From Sandaracinaceae bacterium (GTDB taxonomy: Bacteria > Myxococcota_A > Polyangia > Polyangiales > Houyiibacteriaceae): a stretch of 26,970 nucleotides of DNA. Made by a program: the position numbers and the translations under genes. The notes below the pieces were generated by a model, which had not been told where the DNA came from, made no database searches, and saw only the letters and a list, made by a program, of their open reading frames with translations. The DNA is taken from the NCBI GenBank assembly GCA_012514415.1, contig JAAZAH010000016.1, positions 1 to 26,970 on the forward strand, written 5' to 3'. Shown piece by piece: positions 7,785 through 16,097 of the stretch (within the stretch, counting starts at the first letter, position 1; the number at the start of each line of letters is the position of its first letter).

Positions 7785-8203
7785 GCAGGACCGAAGATAA
7801 CGAGGTGCTCCGAGCGCTGCTCTCGGAGATCGTCGACGAGCGAGCGGGAACGCTCAGCCGAGAAGAAAGCGATGCGCTTTTCGCACGGATCGAGGCTGCA
7901 ATCGACGCGCCTGCGAACGATGTGGGCAGCGACACCGATGAGCGTGCCAAGGCCGAAGCGCGGCGAAAGGGCTTTCGCGTCCTTCGGGGCGGCGCAGCAA
8001 GTGTCGTCGGCGGACTCCTCGCCGCGGCGGCCGCGCTCTTTTTTGTCTTGCGTCCGGGCGGGGCGCCGGGCCCCGAGGCTCCACGAGGGAGCGAAATCGT
8101 CGAGGTCGACTTCGGCATGAATGCAGGCACCCACTTCACCGTCGAAGGTGCCGAAGGCGAGCAGTTGGCGGTCGTGTGGATCGATGAGCTCGAAGGGTTC
8201 TGA
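7781..8203 (+). CDS. Putative membrane anti-sigma factor without zinc motif
   Basis: A 140-residue protein overlapping the sigma gene by 4 bp. The cytoplasmic N-terminus (about 1-62) is charged and helical (NEVLRALLSEIVDERAGTLS). A single membrane segment lies at about 70-91 (Gly/Ala-rich, then ALFFVLRPGG). A short extracytoplasmic tail has the pattern VEVDFGMNAGTHFTVEG followed by AVVWIDE. Position, coupling and topology fit a membrane-bound anti-sigma factor that holds the ECF sigma at the membrane. The HxxxCxxC zinc-binding anti-sigma signature is absent and the protein has no cysteine, so it is not a classical ZAS protein. Function is inferred mainly from context. Confidence 0.65.
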   Translation: MSRTEDNEVLRALLSEIVDERAGTLSREESDALFARIEAAIDAPANDVGSDTDERAKAEARRKGFRVLRGGAASVVGGLLAAAAALFFVLRPGGAPGPEAPRGSEIVEVDFGMNAGTHFTVEGAEGEQLAVVWIDELEGF

Positions 8204-8215
8204 TAGGAGATGGAG

Positions 8216-8686
8216 ATGAAGGCGATAAAGCATGCTCTTCTCACAGCGGTGACGCTCTGCGCCCTGCTCGCGATTCACGCCCCGGCCCTAGCGGAGGGCT
8301 CATACGAGGCCAATGTCCTCATCGTCCTCGCGAAGGAAGAGTCCGGAGCGATCGATCCGGCGCTTCGCAATCTCTCGGCGCTCTCGCGTCCTCCCTTTAA
8401 CGCCTTCAAGACGATGGAGCTCCTCGATCGCCCTAAGCTCGCACTCGAGCCGGGCGGACAGAGCGAGCTCGTCCTCCCCAATAAGCGAAAGCTCCGAATC
8501 GAGCTTGTCCAAGTGCTCCCCAACGGGCGACTCCGCGTGAAAGTCTCGATCCACCGACCCGACCAAGGGGATTACCTGCCGCTGCTTCACGTCGTCGCGT
8601 CCGAAAACGATCCGTTCTTCATCGTTGGACAAGCCTACCGCGACGGAACGCTCGTGATCGGCGTTCGCATCTCCTCCGCAAGTTAA
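8216..8686 (+). CDS. Small exported protein of the sigma operon, function unknown
   Basis: A 156-residue protein with a clear signal peptide (MKAIKHALLTAVTLCALLAI, cleavage probably after APALA). The mature part is a compact, probably beta-rich domain with repeated hydrophobic strands (LRIELVQVLPNGRLRVKVS, then GTLVIGVRI). It contains no cysteine in the mature region and no enzyme motif that I recognise. ATG 8216 is preferred because AGGAG (8205-8209) stands 6 nt upstream; ATG 8210 would abut it. It begins 12 bp after the anti-sigma stop, so it is almost certainly co-transcribed. It may be the extracytoplasmic sensor partner or a target of the sigma unit; this is inference. Confidence 0.7.
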   Translation: MKAIKHALLTAVTLCALLAIHAPALAEGSYEANVLIVLAKEESGAIDPALRNLSALSRPPFNAFKTMELLDRPKLALEPGGQSELVLPNKRKLRIELVQVLPNGRLRVKVSIHRPDQGDYLPLLHVVASENDPFFIVGQAYRDGTLVIGVRISSAS

Positions 8687-8800
8687 GCCTCTTGCGATCG
8701 CGGGCCGAGCCGAGCCGAAGAAGGATTGCGTCTGATCGCTTTGAGAGCCGTGCCGTGGAACATCGCCTTGGAAGCTCAGCGCTCGGTCTCCTCCTCCGAC

Positions 8801-8828
8801 TTGCCGCCTCAAAAAAGCTCCGTAAAGT
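8801..8828 (+). promoter_or_regulatory. Candidate promoter close to the trmH-like start
   Basis: TTGCCG (8801-8806) and TAAAGT (8823-8828) are 16 bp apart and each match four of six consensus bases. Transcription would begin near 8835, at the alternative GTG codon or 9 nt before ATG 8844. No Shine-Dalgarno sequence precedes either start, which would fit a leaderless or near-leaderless mRNA. Confidence 0.3.
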
Positions 8829-8843
8829 CCTTCGGTGCAGCGT

Positions 8844-9551
8844 ATGAATGATCCCCTCTTCGAGGCCCACGGACCTCCTGAGCTCCCTGACGATCTCAGC
8901 CCGGATGAGGTGATACGTGCGCTCGAGGCTCACCTCACTCCTGAGCGAGTGCGCCGCATCCGCGAAGTGGTCGCCGGGCGGAGTCTCTCCATCGCCCCCG
9001 TTCTGGATCGCATCCACGATCCGCATAACGCATCGGCCATCATGAGGAGCGCCGACGCCTTTGGGATCCAAAGGCTACATATCATCGCCGAGCACGGAGC
9101 TTTCCTCGCGAATCAGAAGGTCGCTAAAGGGACCGAGCGCTGGCTCGACCTCATCCGCTACAACGATCCGGAACAGGCCACGGACGCGCTGAGACAAGAG
9201 GGTTATCGCATCTTCGTCGCGGCGATGGACGGCGAGCACCGCCCCGAGACCCTTCCCGAGGAGGGGGATCGCATCGCCGTCGTTTTGGGGAATGAGCATC
9301 GCGGAGTCAGCGAAGAGTTTCGCAAGCTCGCGGATGGGAGTTTTGCGATCCCGATGCTCGGATTCGTCGAGAGTCTCAACGTTTCGGTCGCAGCCGCGGT
9401 CACGCTCTATACGCTCAGCCAGCGCCTGCACGCGCCGCTCACCGAGCAGGAGCGCGTCCGCCTTGAAGCGCGCATGATGATTTCATCGACGCGCTCGGCC
9501 GAATCCATCCTGGAGCGCGCACGCATTGCAGCGCGGCGAGGACCTGGGTAG
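8844..9551 (+). CDS. trmH: SpoU/TrmH-family RNA 2'-O-methyltransferase, TrmH-like
   Basis: A 235-residue AdoMet-dependent methyltransferase with the SPOUT deep trefoil knot, probably methylating the 2'-OH of G18 in tRNA. The three SpoU motifs are present: motif 1 DPHNASAIMRSADAFGI with the catalytic-type Asn and Arg, motif 2 VVLGNEHRGVSEE, and motif 3 IPMLGFVESLNVSVAAAV. The N-terminal helix (HLTPERVRRIREVVAGRS) and the C-terminal helical tail are typical of TrmH rather than TrmL or RlmB, and the length is close to that of E. coli TrmH. The start is ATG 8844 by codon preference; GTG 8835 is possible, and neither has a good ribosome-binding site. It stands alone after a 157-bp gap from the sigma operon. 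Confidence 0.85.
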   Translation: MNDPLFEAHGPPELPDDLSPDEVIRALEAHLTPERVRRIREVVAGRSLSIAPVLDRIHDPHNASAIMRSADAFGIQRLHIIAEHGAFLANQKVAKGTERWLDLIRYNDPEQATDALRQEGYRIFVAAMDGEHRPETLPEEGDRIAVVLGNEHRGVSEEFRKLADGSFAIPMLGFVESLNVSVAAAVTLYTLSQRLHAPLTEQERVRLEARMMISSTRSAESILERARIAARRGPG

Positions 9552-9565
9552 CCTTCAGGGAAGGC
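9551..9565 (+). other. Short hairpin at the end of the trmH-like gene
   Basis: GCCTTC-AGG-GAAGGC forms a perfect 6-bp stem starting on the last base of the stop codon. It is followed by GGGTTC, not a T-run, so it is at best a weak terminator or an mRNA 3' end stabiliser. Confidence 0.3.
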
Positions 9566-9617
9566 GGGTTCACCTCGTAATCCAGCCGCATTTCATCATG
9601 AGAACCGAGGTCCATCG

Positions 9618-12044
9618 ATGAGTCAGAGCGATCGCGAGCGAGGGAATGCGCCGCGCCTCAGGCTCGATCCGCAGCCCAACCGAAGGGCGTCGCAAGATAA
9701 AAAGCGGACGCCGAACCGGAAAGGCGCGCAAAAATCAAGAGGGGAGCGCGGTGGGTCCGGCAAGGGCCGCGCGTTCGTTTTCCTTCTGAAGCTCACGCTT
9801 GTCCTGCTCTTCGTCGGCGTCACTGCGGCCGTAACGACGCTTGTCTACTTCAGCCGCGACCTCCCCTCGGTCCACGCGATTCACGACTACGCGCCCCCGC
9901 AGACCACGCGTGTCCTCGATCGGAATGGCAATCTCATCGGCGAGATCTACGATGAGCGCCGCACCATCGTCCCGCTCGAAAAGATCCCCCGCGTAATGGT
10001 CCTCTCGGTGCTTGCCGCAGAGGATGCGGATTTTTACTTTCACGCGGGATTCGATGTCCGCGGCATTGCGCGCGCGGTCTTCAAGGATGCGCTCTCTGGG
10101 CGAGCGACCGGAGCGAGCACCATCACGCAACAAGTCGTGAAGCTCCTCTTATTGAGTCCGGAGCGAACGATTTCGAGGAAAATTCGCGAGCTCATCCTCG
10201 CGCGCCATCTCGAGCAGGAGCTCACAAAGGATGAGATCCTCCACCTCTACCTGAACCACATCAATTTCGGCTCGGGGAGAAACGGCGTTGAAGAAGCCGC
10301 ACGCTATTATTACGGAAAAAGCATCGATGAACTGACTCTGGCCGAATCGGCGTACATCGCGGGCATTCCTCAATCTCCTGCGCGCCTCGATCCCTACCGA
10401 AATCCGGAAGCGGCGGCACGCCGCAAGGCCTATGTGCTCGGCCAGCTCGAAGCGAAGCGCGAGACGCATTGGCCCGATCTCAGCCTCGAGGAGATCGAAG
10501 AGGCCAAGCGCACCACTCCCGAGCTCATCGGCCGCGTTGCTCGCGAGGAGAGCGCTCCGGAGGTGATGCAAAAGGCAAGGGAGATGCTACGCGCCCTCGT
10601 CGGCGACGAGGCCATGAAGCGCGGCGGCTATACCATCCGCACCACCATCGACCTCGAACTTCAAAAACGCGCGCGGGAAGCGGTCCAAGCCGGGCTTCGT
10701 GAGCACGATAAGCGACAGGCGCGCACCGGGCCACTCCCGATGCCCCGCGGCAAGGCAGCAAAAGAGCCCATACCGCGCATCGATCGCCTCCATTTTGGAC
10801 GGACCTATCTTGCCGAGGTCGTGGATCATCTCAAAAATCCCGATCGCGTCATCTTCGACGCAGGCGGCCCCGAGATCGAGGTCAGCTTCTCCTCGATGGC
10901 GCGCTACAATCCGGACAATCTTCCGATGGAGGAGTTCGCGCCCATCGGTTCCCGAATGAGGGTTTCGATGCTCGAGCGCGGAGATGAGCAGCGCCGCGCC
11001 CAAGGAAAACTCGAGCGCGGTCCGCAAGCTGCCGCCGTCATCCTCGATGTGCGCTCTCGTGAGATCCGCGCGCTGATCGGTGGCTACGAAAACGCGCCCG
11101 GTTTCGATCGCGCGACGCAGGCACAGAGGCAGCCGGGGAGTACGTTCAAGGCGTTCGTCTTTGCGGAAGGCATCCGCTCGCGGAAGATCACGCCCGCCTC
11201 GCGCATCCTCGACGCCCCGCTCGTCTATGAAAAATGGCGGCCGCAGAATGCAGAGCCTTGGTTCGAGGGGCCCATCTCCATCCGAAAGGCGCTCGCTCGT
11301 TCGGTGAACCTCGTGACCGTCCGGCTCATGGAAGAGGTCGGGCCGGCCTCCGTCATCGAGCTGGCTCAAGCACTCGGAATCGAATCGCCGCTCGAGCCCA
11401 ACCTCGCCCTCGCCCTTGGCGCCAATGAAGTCACTCCGCTCGAGCTTGTCGGCGCTTATGCCGGCATCGCTGGCGGCGGACGGTATGAGGAGCCGAGGCT
11501 TTTTCTCTCTGTAGAAGGGCCAGGCGGAGAACTGCTCGATCTCCCGGCGCCGAGGCCTGGAAGAGATGCATTGACAGCATCCGAGGCGTACCTCGTCACC
11601 TCGCTCCTCCAAAGCGTCGTGACGGACGGAACGGGGAGGAGGGCGCGGGCGCTGAACCGACCGATTGCGGGAAAGACCGGAACCAGCAACAACTCAAAGG
11701 ACGCTTGGTTTGCGGGTTATAGCGCGGATACCGCAGCGGTCGTTTGGGTGGGCTTTGACGATCGACGCACCCTCGGCAGGCGAGAAGGTGGCTCGAGGAC
11801 AGCGCTCCCCATCTTCATCGAGCTGATGGAGGCCGCCGAAGGGACGCGTCCGGCGCGTGACTTCATCCGACCTGAAGGGATTGAAGTCGTCGCGATCGAT
11901 CCGGCAAGCGGCCTGCGCGCCTACCCCGGCATGGAGGGGGCAATCGACGAGCTCTTCCTCCGTGGGACGGCGCCTAAAGACTTCGCGCGGCGCCCCGAGA
12001 TCATCGATACCAGCACCCTCCTGATGGAGGAATTCGACTTGTGA
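9618..12044 (+). CDS. Class A penicillin-binding protein (PBP1A-type)
   Basis: An 808-residue bifunctional peptidoglycan synthase. A basic, Gln/Arg-rich cytoplasmic N-terminus (about 1-50) precedes one membrane helix (about 52-77). The GT51 glycosyltransferase has EDADFYFHAGFD (Glu135 catalytic position) and GASTITQQ (165-172). An intermediate region (about 345-480) fits the OB-like insert of PBP1A proteins. The transpeptidase has S508-TF-K511 within QPGSTFKAF, S562-V-N564 and K686-T-G688. All catalytic motifs are intact. ATG 9618 has GAGG about 9 nt upstream. The stop overlaps the histidine kinase start (GTGATG), which suggests one operon. The protein acts at the outer face of the inner membrane. 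Confidence 0.93.
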   Translation: MSQSDRERGNAPRLRLDPQPNRRASQDKKRTPNRKGAQKSRGERGGSGKGRAFVFLLKLTLVLLFVGVTAAVTTLVYFSRDLPSVHAIHDYAPPQTTRVLDRNGNLIGEIYDERRTIVPLEKIPRVMVLSVLAAEDADFYFHAGFDVRGIARAVFKDALSGRATGASTITQQVVKLLLLSPERTISRKIRELILARHLEQELTKDEILHLYLNHINFGSGRNGVEEAARYYYGKSIDELTLAESAYIAGIPQSPARLDPYRNPEAAARRKAYVLGQLEAKRETHWPDLSLEEIEEAKRTTPELIGRVAREESAPEVMQKAREMLRALVGDEAMKRGGYTIRTTIDLELQKRAREAVQAGLREHDKRQARTGPLPMPRGKAAKEPIPRIDRLHFGRTYLAEVVDHLKNPDRVIFDAGGPEIEVSFSSMARYNPDNLPMEEFAPIGSRMRVSMLERGDEQRRAQGKLERGPQAAAVILDVRSREIRALIGGYENAPGFDRATQAQRQPGSTFKAFVFAEGIRSRKITPASRILDAPLVYEKWRPQNAEPWFEGPISIRKALARSVNLVTVRLMEEVGPASVIELAQALGIESPLEPNLALALGANEVTPLELVGAYAGIAGGGRYEEPRLFLSVEGPGGELLDLPAPRPGRDALTASEAYLVTSLLQSVVTDGTGRRARALNRPIAGKTGTSNNSKDAWFAGYSADTAAVVWVGFDDRRTLGRREGGSRTALPIFIELMEAAEGTRPARDFIRPEGIEVVAIDPASGLRAYPGMEGAIDELFLRGTAPKDFARRPEIIDTSTLLMEEFDL

Positions 12045-13693
12045 TGCGGAGTCTCCGCGTCCGCCTCATCCTCTCCTTCGTCGTCATCGGCGTCGCACCT
12101 CCGATTCTCATCGGGTATTTTTCTCAACGGACCTTCGTCGAGCGTGAGGAAGCGCGGATGGAGGAAACGCTCGCCGCGCGTTCCGATGGAGTGCGCGCCG
12201 TGCTCGCTCGCCGCGCTGAAATTGACGCGCACGCCGTTCGCCGTCTCTGCGTCGACGATCTCGGTGTGGATGCATTCCTGATCGATATCTCCGCGGGACA
12301 CGATGGCGCCGAGAGCGAGGCGAGGCTCGCGCGGATCCTCCCGCCCATCATGCGCTCACTCGATTTCGACTCGCTCGTTCTCCTCGATCAGCGCGGCGCG
12401 CGCATTCGCGCGTCGGCGCACAACCCTGCGCTTGTGGGCAGCCGCGATCCTCAGCTCCTTGAGGCCGCGCGAACGAGTGAGGGGCGGCATTTCATCGGTC
12501 GCAGCGAGGAAGACGAGCCCCGTATCTATCGCGCATGCAGCGTCCGGCGCGCTGGGGCCGGGATTACACTTGTGCTGGGTCGAACCCTCCGCGCACACCT
12601 CGGTGAAGACCGGCTAGGGCAGGTAGGCGCTACCGTCCTCGAGCTCTCCACGGAGCCCCAAAGCGACAGCGAGCTTATCGCGCGCTTTGAAGACGCCGAT
12701 GGGGCGCGCGCGATCGACCTCATCGGTTATCTCGATCGCGAGGTCCTCGCCGAGGACATCCGCCTCGTGCGCTCCGGCACCGCTAGCGTCGCCCTGACGG
12801 CGGCCCTCGTCGCGCTCCTCGTCGGCCTCGTGATCGCGATGCGAATCGGTCGCGCACTTTCGGCGCTCGAAGAGGCGAGCAGGCGCGTCGCGTCCGGCGA
12901 TTTGGAAGCCACCATTGGCGGAGGCAATGAGGACGGAGAGATCGGCCGCGCGCTCATCGCCTTCAACCGAATGACGCATGAGCTTCGAGGAGCGCACCTT
13001 AAGTTAAGGCGCGCGGAACGCATCGCGGCTTGGAGAGATGTCGCGCGGCGCATCGCCCACGAAATCAAAAACCCGCTCCTGCCCCTTCAGCTTTCCATCG
13101 AGACCCTCCGCAAGACGCGGAAGCGAGAGCATCCCGATTTCGATGAGATCTTTTGGGAGTCCACCGAAACCATGCTCGAGGAGGTGACGAGGCTATCGCG
13201 CATTGTGAGCGAGTTCAGTCGCTTTGCCCGAATGCCTCCGCCCTCCCCCGATCGCCTCGATCTGAGCCGGCTCGTCGAACGCACCGTCGCACCCTATGAC
13301 GATCCCCGAATTGAGCTTCGGCTTACCGAGCCGCTCGAGTTGCTCGGCGATCGCGAGCAGCTTACTCAACTCATCACCAACCTCATCCAAAACGCCCTTG
13401 CGGAAGCCAAGCAAAAGATCCGGATCACGACCAGGCTCGATGAGCTTGATGCCACACTCATCGTGGAAGACGACGGCAAAGGCATCCCGGACGAAGAGCG
13501 CGATGCCGTTTTCGAGCCCTACTACACCAAGAAGGACGATGGAACGGGGCTCGGACTTGCCATTGTCGAGCGAATCGTGAGCGATCACGGCGGAAATATC
13601 GAGGTTGAGACCTCACAGCTCGGGGGCGCGTGTTTTAAAATTCGCTTTCCACTTTCGGGGCCCCCCCCCGAGGCCGCGGCCACAATCGGCTAA
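12041..13693 (+). CDS. NtrY-like membrane sensor histidine kinase, no adjacent response regulator
   Basis: A 550-residue sensor kinase. One membrane segment lies at about 8-27 and another at about 250-270, enclosing a roughly 220-residue extracytoplasmic sensor region without a fold I recognise. A HAMP domain follows (about 270-325, ALSALEEASRRVASGDLEAT). The H-box is RIAHEIKNPLLPLQLSIE with phospho-acceptor His340. The ATPase domain has the N-box LITNLIQNALAEAK (Asn451), then VEDDGKGIPDEE and GTGLGLAIVERI. The NPLLPLQLS form of the H-box is NtrY-like. GTG 12041 overlaps the PBP stop (GGAGG 10 nt upstream); ATG 12044 is the alternative. No response regulator is nearby, so its partner is elsewhere. 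The overlap suggests that it responds to or controls cell-wall work, but that is inference. A run of nine C (13661-13669) lies near its 3' end. Confidence 0.88.
   Translation: MMRSLRVRLILSFVVIGVAPPILIGYFSQRTFVEREEARMEETLAARSDGVRAVLARRAEIDAHAVRRLCVDDLGVDAFLIDISAGHDGAESEARLARILPPIMRSLDFDSLVLLDQRGARIRASAHNPALVGSRDPQLLEAARTSEGRHFIGRSEEDEPRIYRACSVRRAGAGITLVLGRTLRAHLGEDRLGQVGATVLELSTEPQSDSELIARFEDADGARAIDLIGYLDREVLAEDIRLVRSGTASVALTAALVALLVGLVIAMRIGRALSALEEASRRVASGDLEATIGGGNEDGEIGRALIAFNRMTHELRGAHLKLRRAERIAAWRDVARRIAHEIKNPLLPLQLSIETLRKTRKREHPDFDEIFWESTETMLEEVTRLSRIVSEFSRFARMPPPSPDRLDLSRLVERTVAPYDDPRIELRLTEPLELLGDREQLTQLITNLIQNALAEAKQKIRITTRLDELDATLIVEDDGKGIPDEERDAVFEPYYTKKDDGTGLGLAIVERIVSDHGGNIEVETSQLGGACFKIRFPLSGPPPEAAATIG
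13661..13669 (+). repeat. Nine-C homopolymer tract
   Basis: Nine consecutive C directly after four G, inside the last codons of the histidine kinase gene. Such tracts are prone to replication slippage and to sequencing or assembly indels. Confidence 0.9.
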
Positions 13694-13761
13694 ACCCCAT
13701 CTGGCCTCCAAGCGCTTCGTCGGGCATCTTTGGCGTTTCGCTGCTAGATCTACTGTCGCCC

Positions 13762-14709
13762 ATGAGCGAAAGAGAAGAAGACAGCCTCCCGCGCGGAGGA
13801 AGATGCTCGATCCTCGGCAAGCCCAATGCTGGGAAGAGCACCCTTTTGAACGCGCTCCTCGGGCAGAAGCTCGTTATCGCGACGAATAAGCCTGGGACGA
13901 CGCGTTCGAGCGTGCTTGCGGTCTATGCGACCGACGATCCACCGACGCAAATCGCGTTCATCGATACCCCCGGCCTTCACCGACCCAAGAGCGCGCTCGG
14001 ACGCGTTTTAAAGGAGCAAGCGACCGCCGGGCTCGAGGGCGCCGATCTCGTCTTGCTCGTCACCGAGCTCCGGAAACCGAAACCGGGCGATCCTCGAAGA
14101 GGCGTGCTCGATCGCGAGGATGAGGAGGCCCTTGAGCTCGCCCGCGCTGCGGGAAAAGACGTCATCCTTGCGATCAACAAGGTAGACCGCCTCAAAGACA
14201 AATCGAAACTCCTCCCGATCCTCGCCGAGCTCGGAAAACGCGAGGAGTTCAAGGCGATCATCCCGATCTCGGCGCTGAAACGGCAGAACCTCGAAGGCGT
14301 GATCAGAGAGATTCGCGAGAGGCTTCCCGAGGGCCTTCTTTATGATGAGGACTTCTTCACCGATCGCTCGGAGCGTTTTTTCGTCGCTGAGCTCATTCGC
14401 GAAGCAGCGATCCGGAGCACCGCGCTCGAGGTGCCCCACGGCATCAGCGTCGTCATCGATCGTTTTACGGACGAGGGCTCACGCGCCATCATCGAGGCAA
14501 CGCTCATTGTCGAAAAAGAGAGTCATAAAGGCATCGTGATCGGCGCCAAGGGCTCCAAAATCAAATCCATCGGCATTGCGGCGCGCGAAAGCATCGAGGA
14601 GTTCCTCGAAAAGCGCGTCCATCTCACGCCCTTCGTGCGCGTTGAGAAGGGCTGGACATCCAACCCGTTGAAGGCGCGGGAGTACGCGCTCGAGATCGAA
14701 GGCTCATGA
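13762..14709 (+). CDS. era: GTPase Era
   Basis: A 315-residue GTPase that binds the 3' end of 16S rRNA and assists 30S subunit maturation. The G domain has G1 GKPNAGKS (19-26), a threonine-rich G2 region after NKPGTTRSS, G3 DTPG (68-71), G4 NKVD (139-142) and G5 near ISALKRQN. The C-terminal KH domain has GAKG (261-264) within VIGAKGSKIKSIG. Length and layout are normal for Era. In G1, Lys replaces the more usual Arg and Ala the usual Val; both are tolerated. ATG 13762 has no visible Shine-Dalgarno sequence. A TAGATC element (13745-13750) stands 11 bp upstream, so a very short leader is possible. The stop overlaps der by 4 bp. Confidence 0.95.
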   Translation: MSEREEDSLPRGGRCSILGKPNAGKSTLLNALLGQKLVIATNKPGTTRSSVLAVYATDDPPTQIAFIDTPGLHRPKSALGRVLKEQATAGLEGADLVLLVTELRKPKPGDPRRGVLDREDEEALELARAAGKDVILAINKVDRLKDKSKLLPILAELGKREEFKAIIPISALKRQNLEGVIREIRERLPEGLLYDEDFFTDRSERFFVAELIREAAIRSTALEVPHGISVVIDRFTDEGSRAIIEATLIVEKESHKGIVIGAKGSKIKSIGIAARESIEEFLEKRVHLTPFVRVEKGWTSNPLKAREYALEIEGS

Positions 14710-16097
14710 GCAAGCGTAGAAGAATCGGCGCCGCCCGGCCCGCGGGAGCAACCGCAGGTCGCGCGATGATCGCCATCGTCGGACGTCCCAACATCGGAAA
14801 GAGCACTCTCTTCAATAAGCTCGCGCGTCGCTCGATCGCCGTCGTCGAGGACGAGCCCGGTGTGACACGCGATCGGCATTATGCCGACTGCTGGGCGCTC
14901 GGTAAGGAGTTCACTCTCATCGATACAGGCGGGTTCGATCCCTTCGATGAGGATCCGCGAAGCGCCGGGATCGCCGGGCAGGTCAAACTTGCGCTCGAGG
15001 AATGCGATGGCGTCATCTTCATGCTCGACGGATCGGCGCCTTTGACGCCTGCCGACCATGAAGCGGCGAAACTCCTTCGCGAAACCGACAAGCCTGTGAT
15101 CTACGTCGCGAATAAAAGCGATTCGGAGCGCGCGGCGCACCACGCTCTCGAGCATTATGCGCTCGGGATGGACGAGCTCATCCCCATCTCCGCACTTCAC
15201 GGGCGGGGGCTTGGAAAGCTTGAGGATCGCATCGCGGAGATTCTTCCGGACGAGATGCCGTCCGAGGAGGATGAGCTCGATGAATCCATCCCTCGCGTCG
15301 CCATTATCGGGCGCCCAAATGCAGGCAAGAGCTCAATGATCAATCGACTCCTCGGCGAGGATCGTCAGCTTGTCGACGATCGCCCCGGGACGACGGTCGA
15401 TAGTGTCGATACCCTGCTCGAGCGCGGCGATAAGCGTTATGTGCTCATCGATACGGCAGGGATTCGGCGGCAGAGGAACGTCCGGAAAGCCGGCGGCGTC
15501 GAGGCGCTCGGCGTCTATCAAGCCATTCGAGCGCTCGATCGCGCCGATGTCGCGGTGCTGATGATCGACGCCTATGAGGGAGCCGCGGAGCAAGACGCGA
15601 AGATCGCCGGCCTCGCTGTGGAACGAGGAACGGCCCTCGTGATTGCACTCAACAAGAGCGATCTCATGAGCGCCGAGCAGCGCAAGAAAGCGATCGACCA
15701 CGCGCGTGATGTGCTCTCATTCTGTCCGTGGGCGCCACTGATCACGACGAGCGCGCTCGAGGGACGCGGGACGAATCAGCTCCTGTCGCGCATCGACGAC
15801 GCCGTGGCGGAGCACCGAAAGCGGATCAGCACGGCCGAGCTCAACCGATTCTTTGCCGAGGTGATCGAGCGCCGCCCGCCCCCGACATTCAAAAATAAGC
15901 CCGTCCGCATCTATTACGTCACGCAGGCGCGGACGCGTCCTCCGACGTTCATCGTGATGGCGAACGATTCGAAGCTCATTCATTTTAGTTACGCACGCTA
16001 CATCGTGAACCAGCTGCGCCAGCGCTTCGGATTCCAAGGAACGCCACTGCGCGTGATTTATCGATCGAAATCGACGCGAGCGAGGGCGCGGCGGTGA
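14706..16097 (+). CDS. der: GTPase Der (EngA)
   Basis: A 463-residue double-GTPase for 50S ribosomal subunit assembly. The first G domain has GRPNIGKS (26-33), EPGVTRD, DTGG and NKSD. The second has GRPNAGKS (202-209), RPGTTVDS, DTAG and NKSD. A KH-like C-terminal domain follows (RRPPPTFKNKPVRIYYVTQA and onward). The arrangement and length are standard. About 20 basic, Ala-rich residues precede the first domain. ATG 14706 overlaps the era stop (ATGA), and the der stop overlaps the next start (GTGA). The three genes therefore look like one translationally coupled ribosome-biogenesis operon. Confidence 0.96.
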   Translation: MSKRRRIGAARPAGATAGRAMIAIVGRPNIGKSTLFNKLARRSIAVVEDEPGVTRDRHYADCWALGKEFTLIDTGGFDPFDEDPRSAGIAGQVKLALEECDGVIFMLDGSAPLTPADHEAAKLLRETDKPVIYVANKSDSERAAHHALEHYALGMDELIPISALHGRGLGKLEDRIAEILPDEMPSEEDELDESIPRVAIIGRPNAGKSSMINRLLGEDRQLVDDRPGTTVDSVDTLLERGDKRYVLIDTAGIRRQRNVRKAGGVEALGVYQAIRALDRADVAVLMIDAYEGAAEQDAKIAGLAVERGTALVIALNKSDLMSAEQRKKAIDHARDVLSFCPWAPLITTSALEGRGTNQLLSRIDDAVAEHRKRISTAELNRFFAEVIERRPPPTFKNKPVRIYYVTQARTRPPTFIVMANDSKLIHFSYARYIVNQLRQRFGFQGTPLRVIYRSKSTRARARR

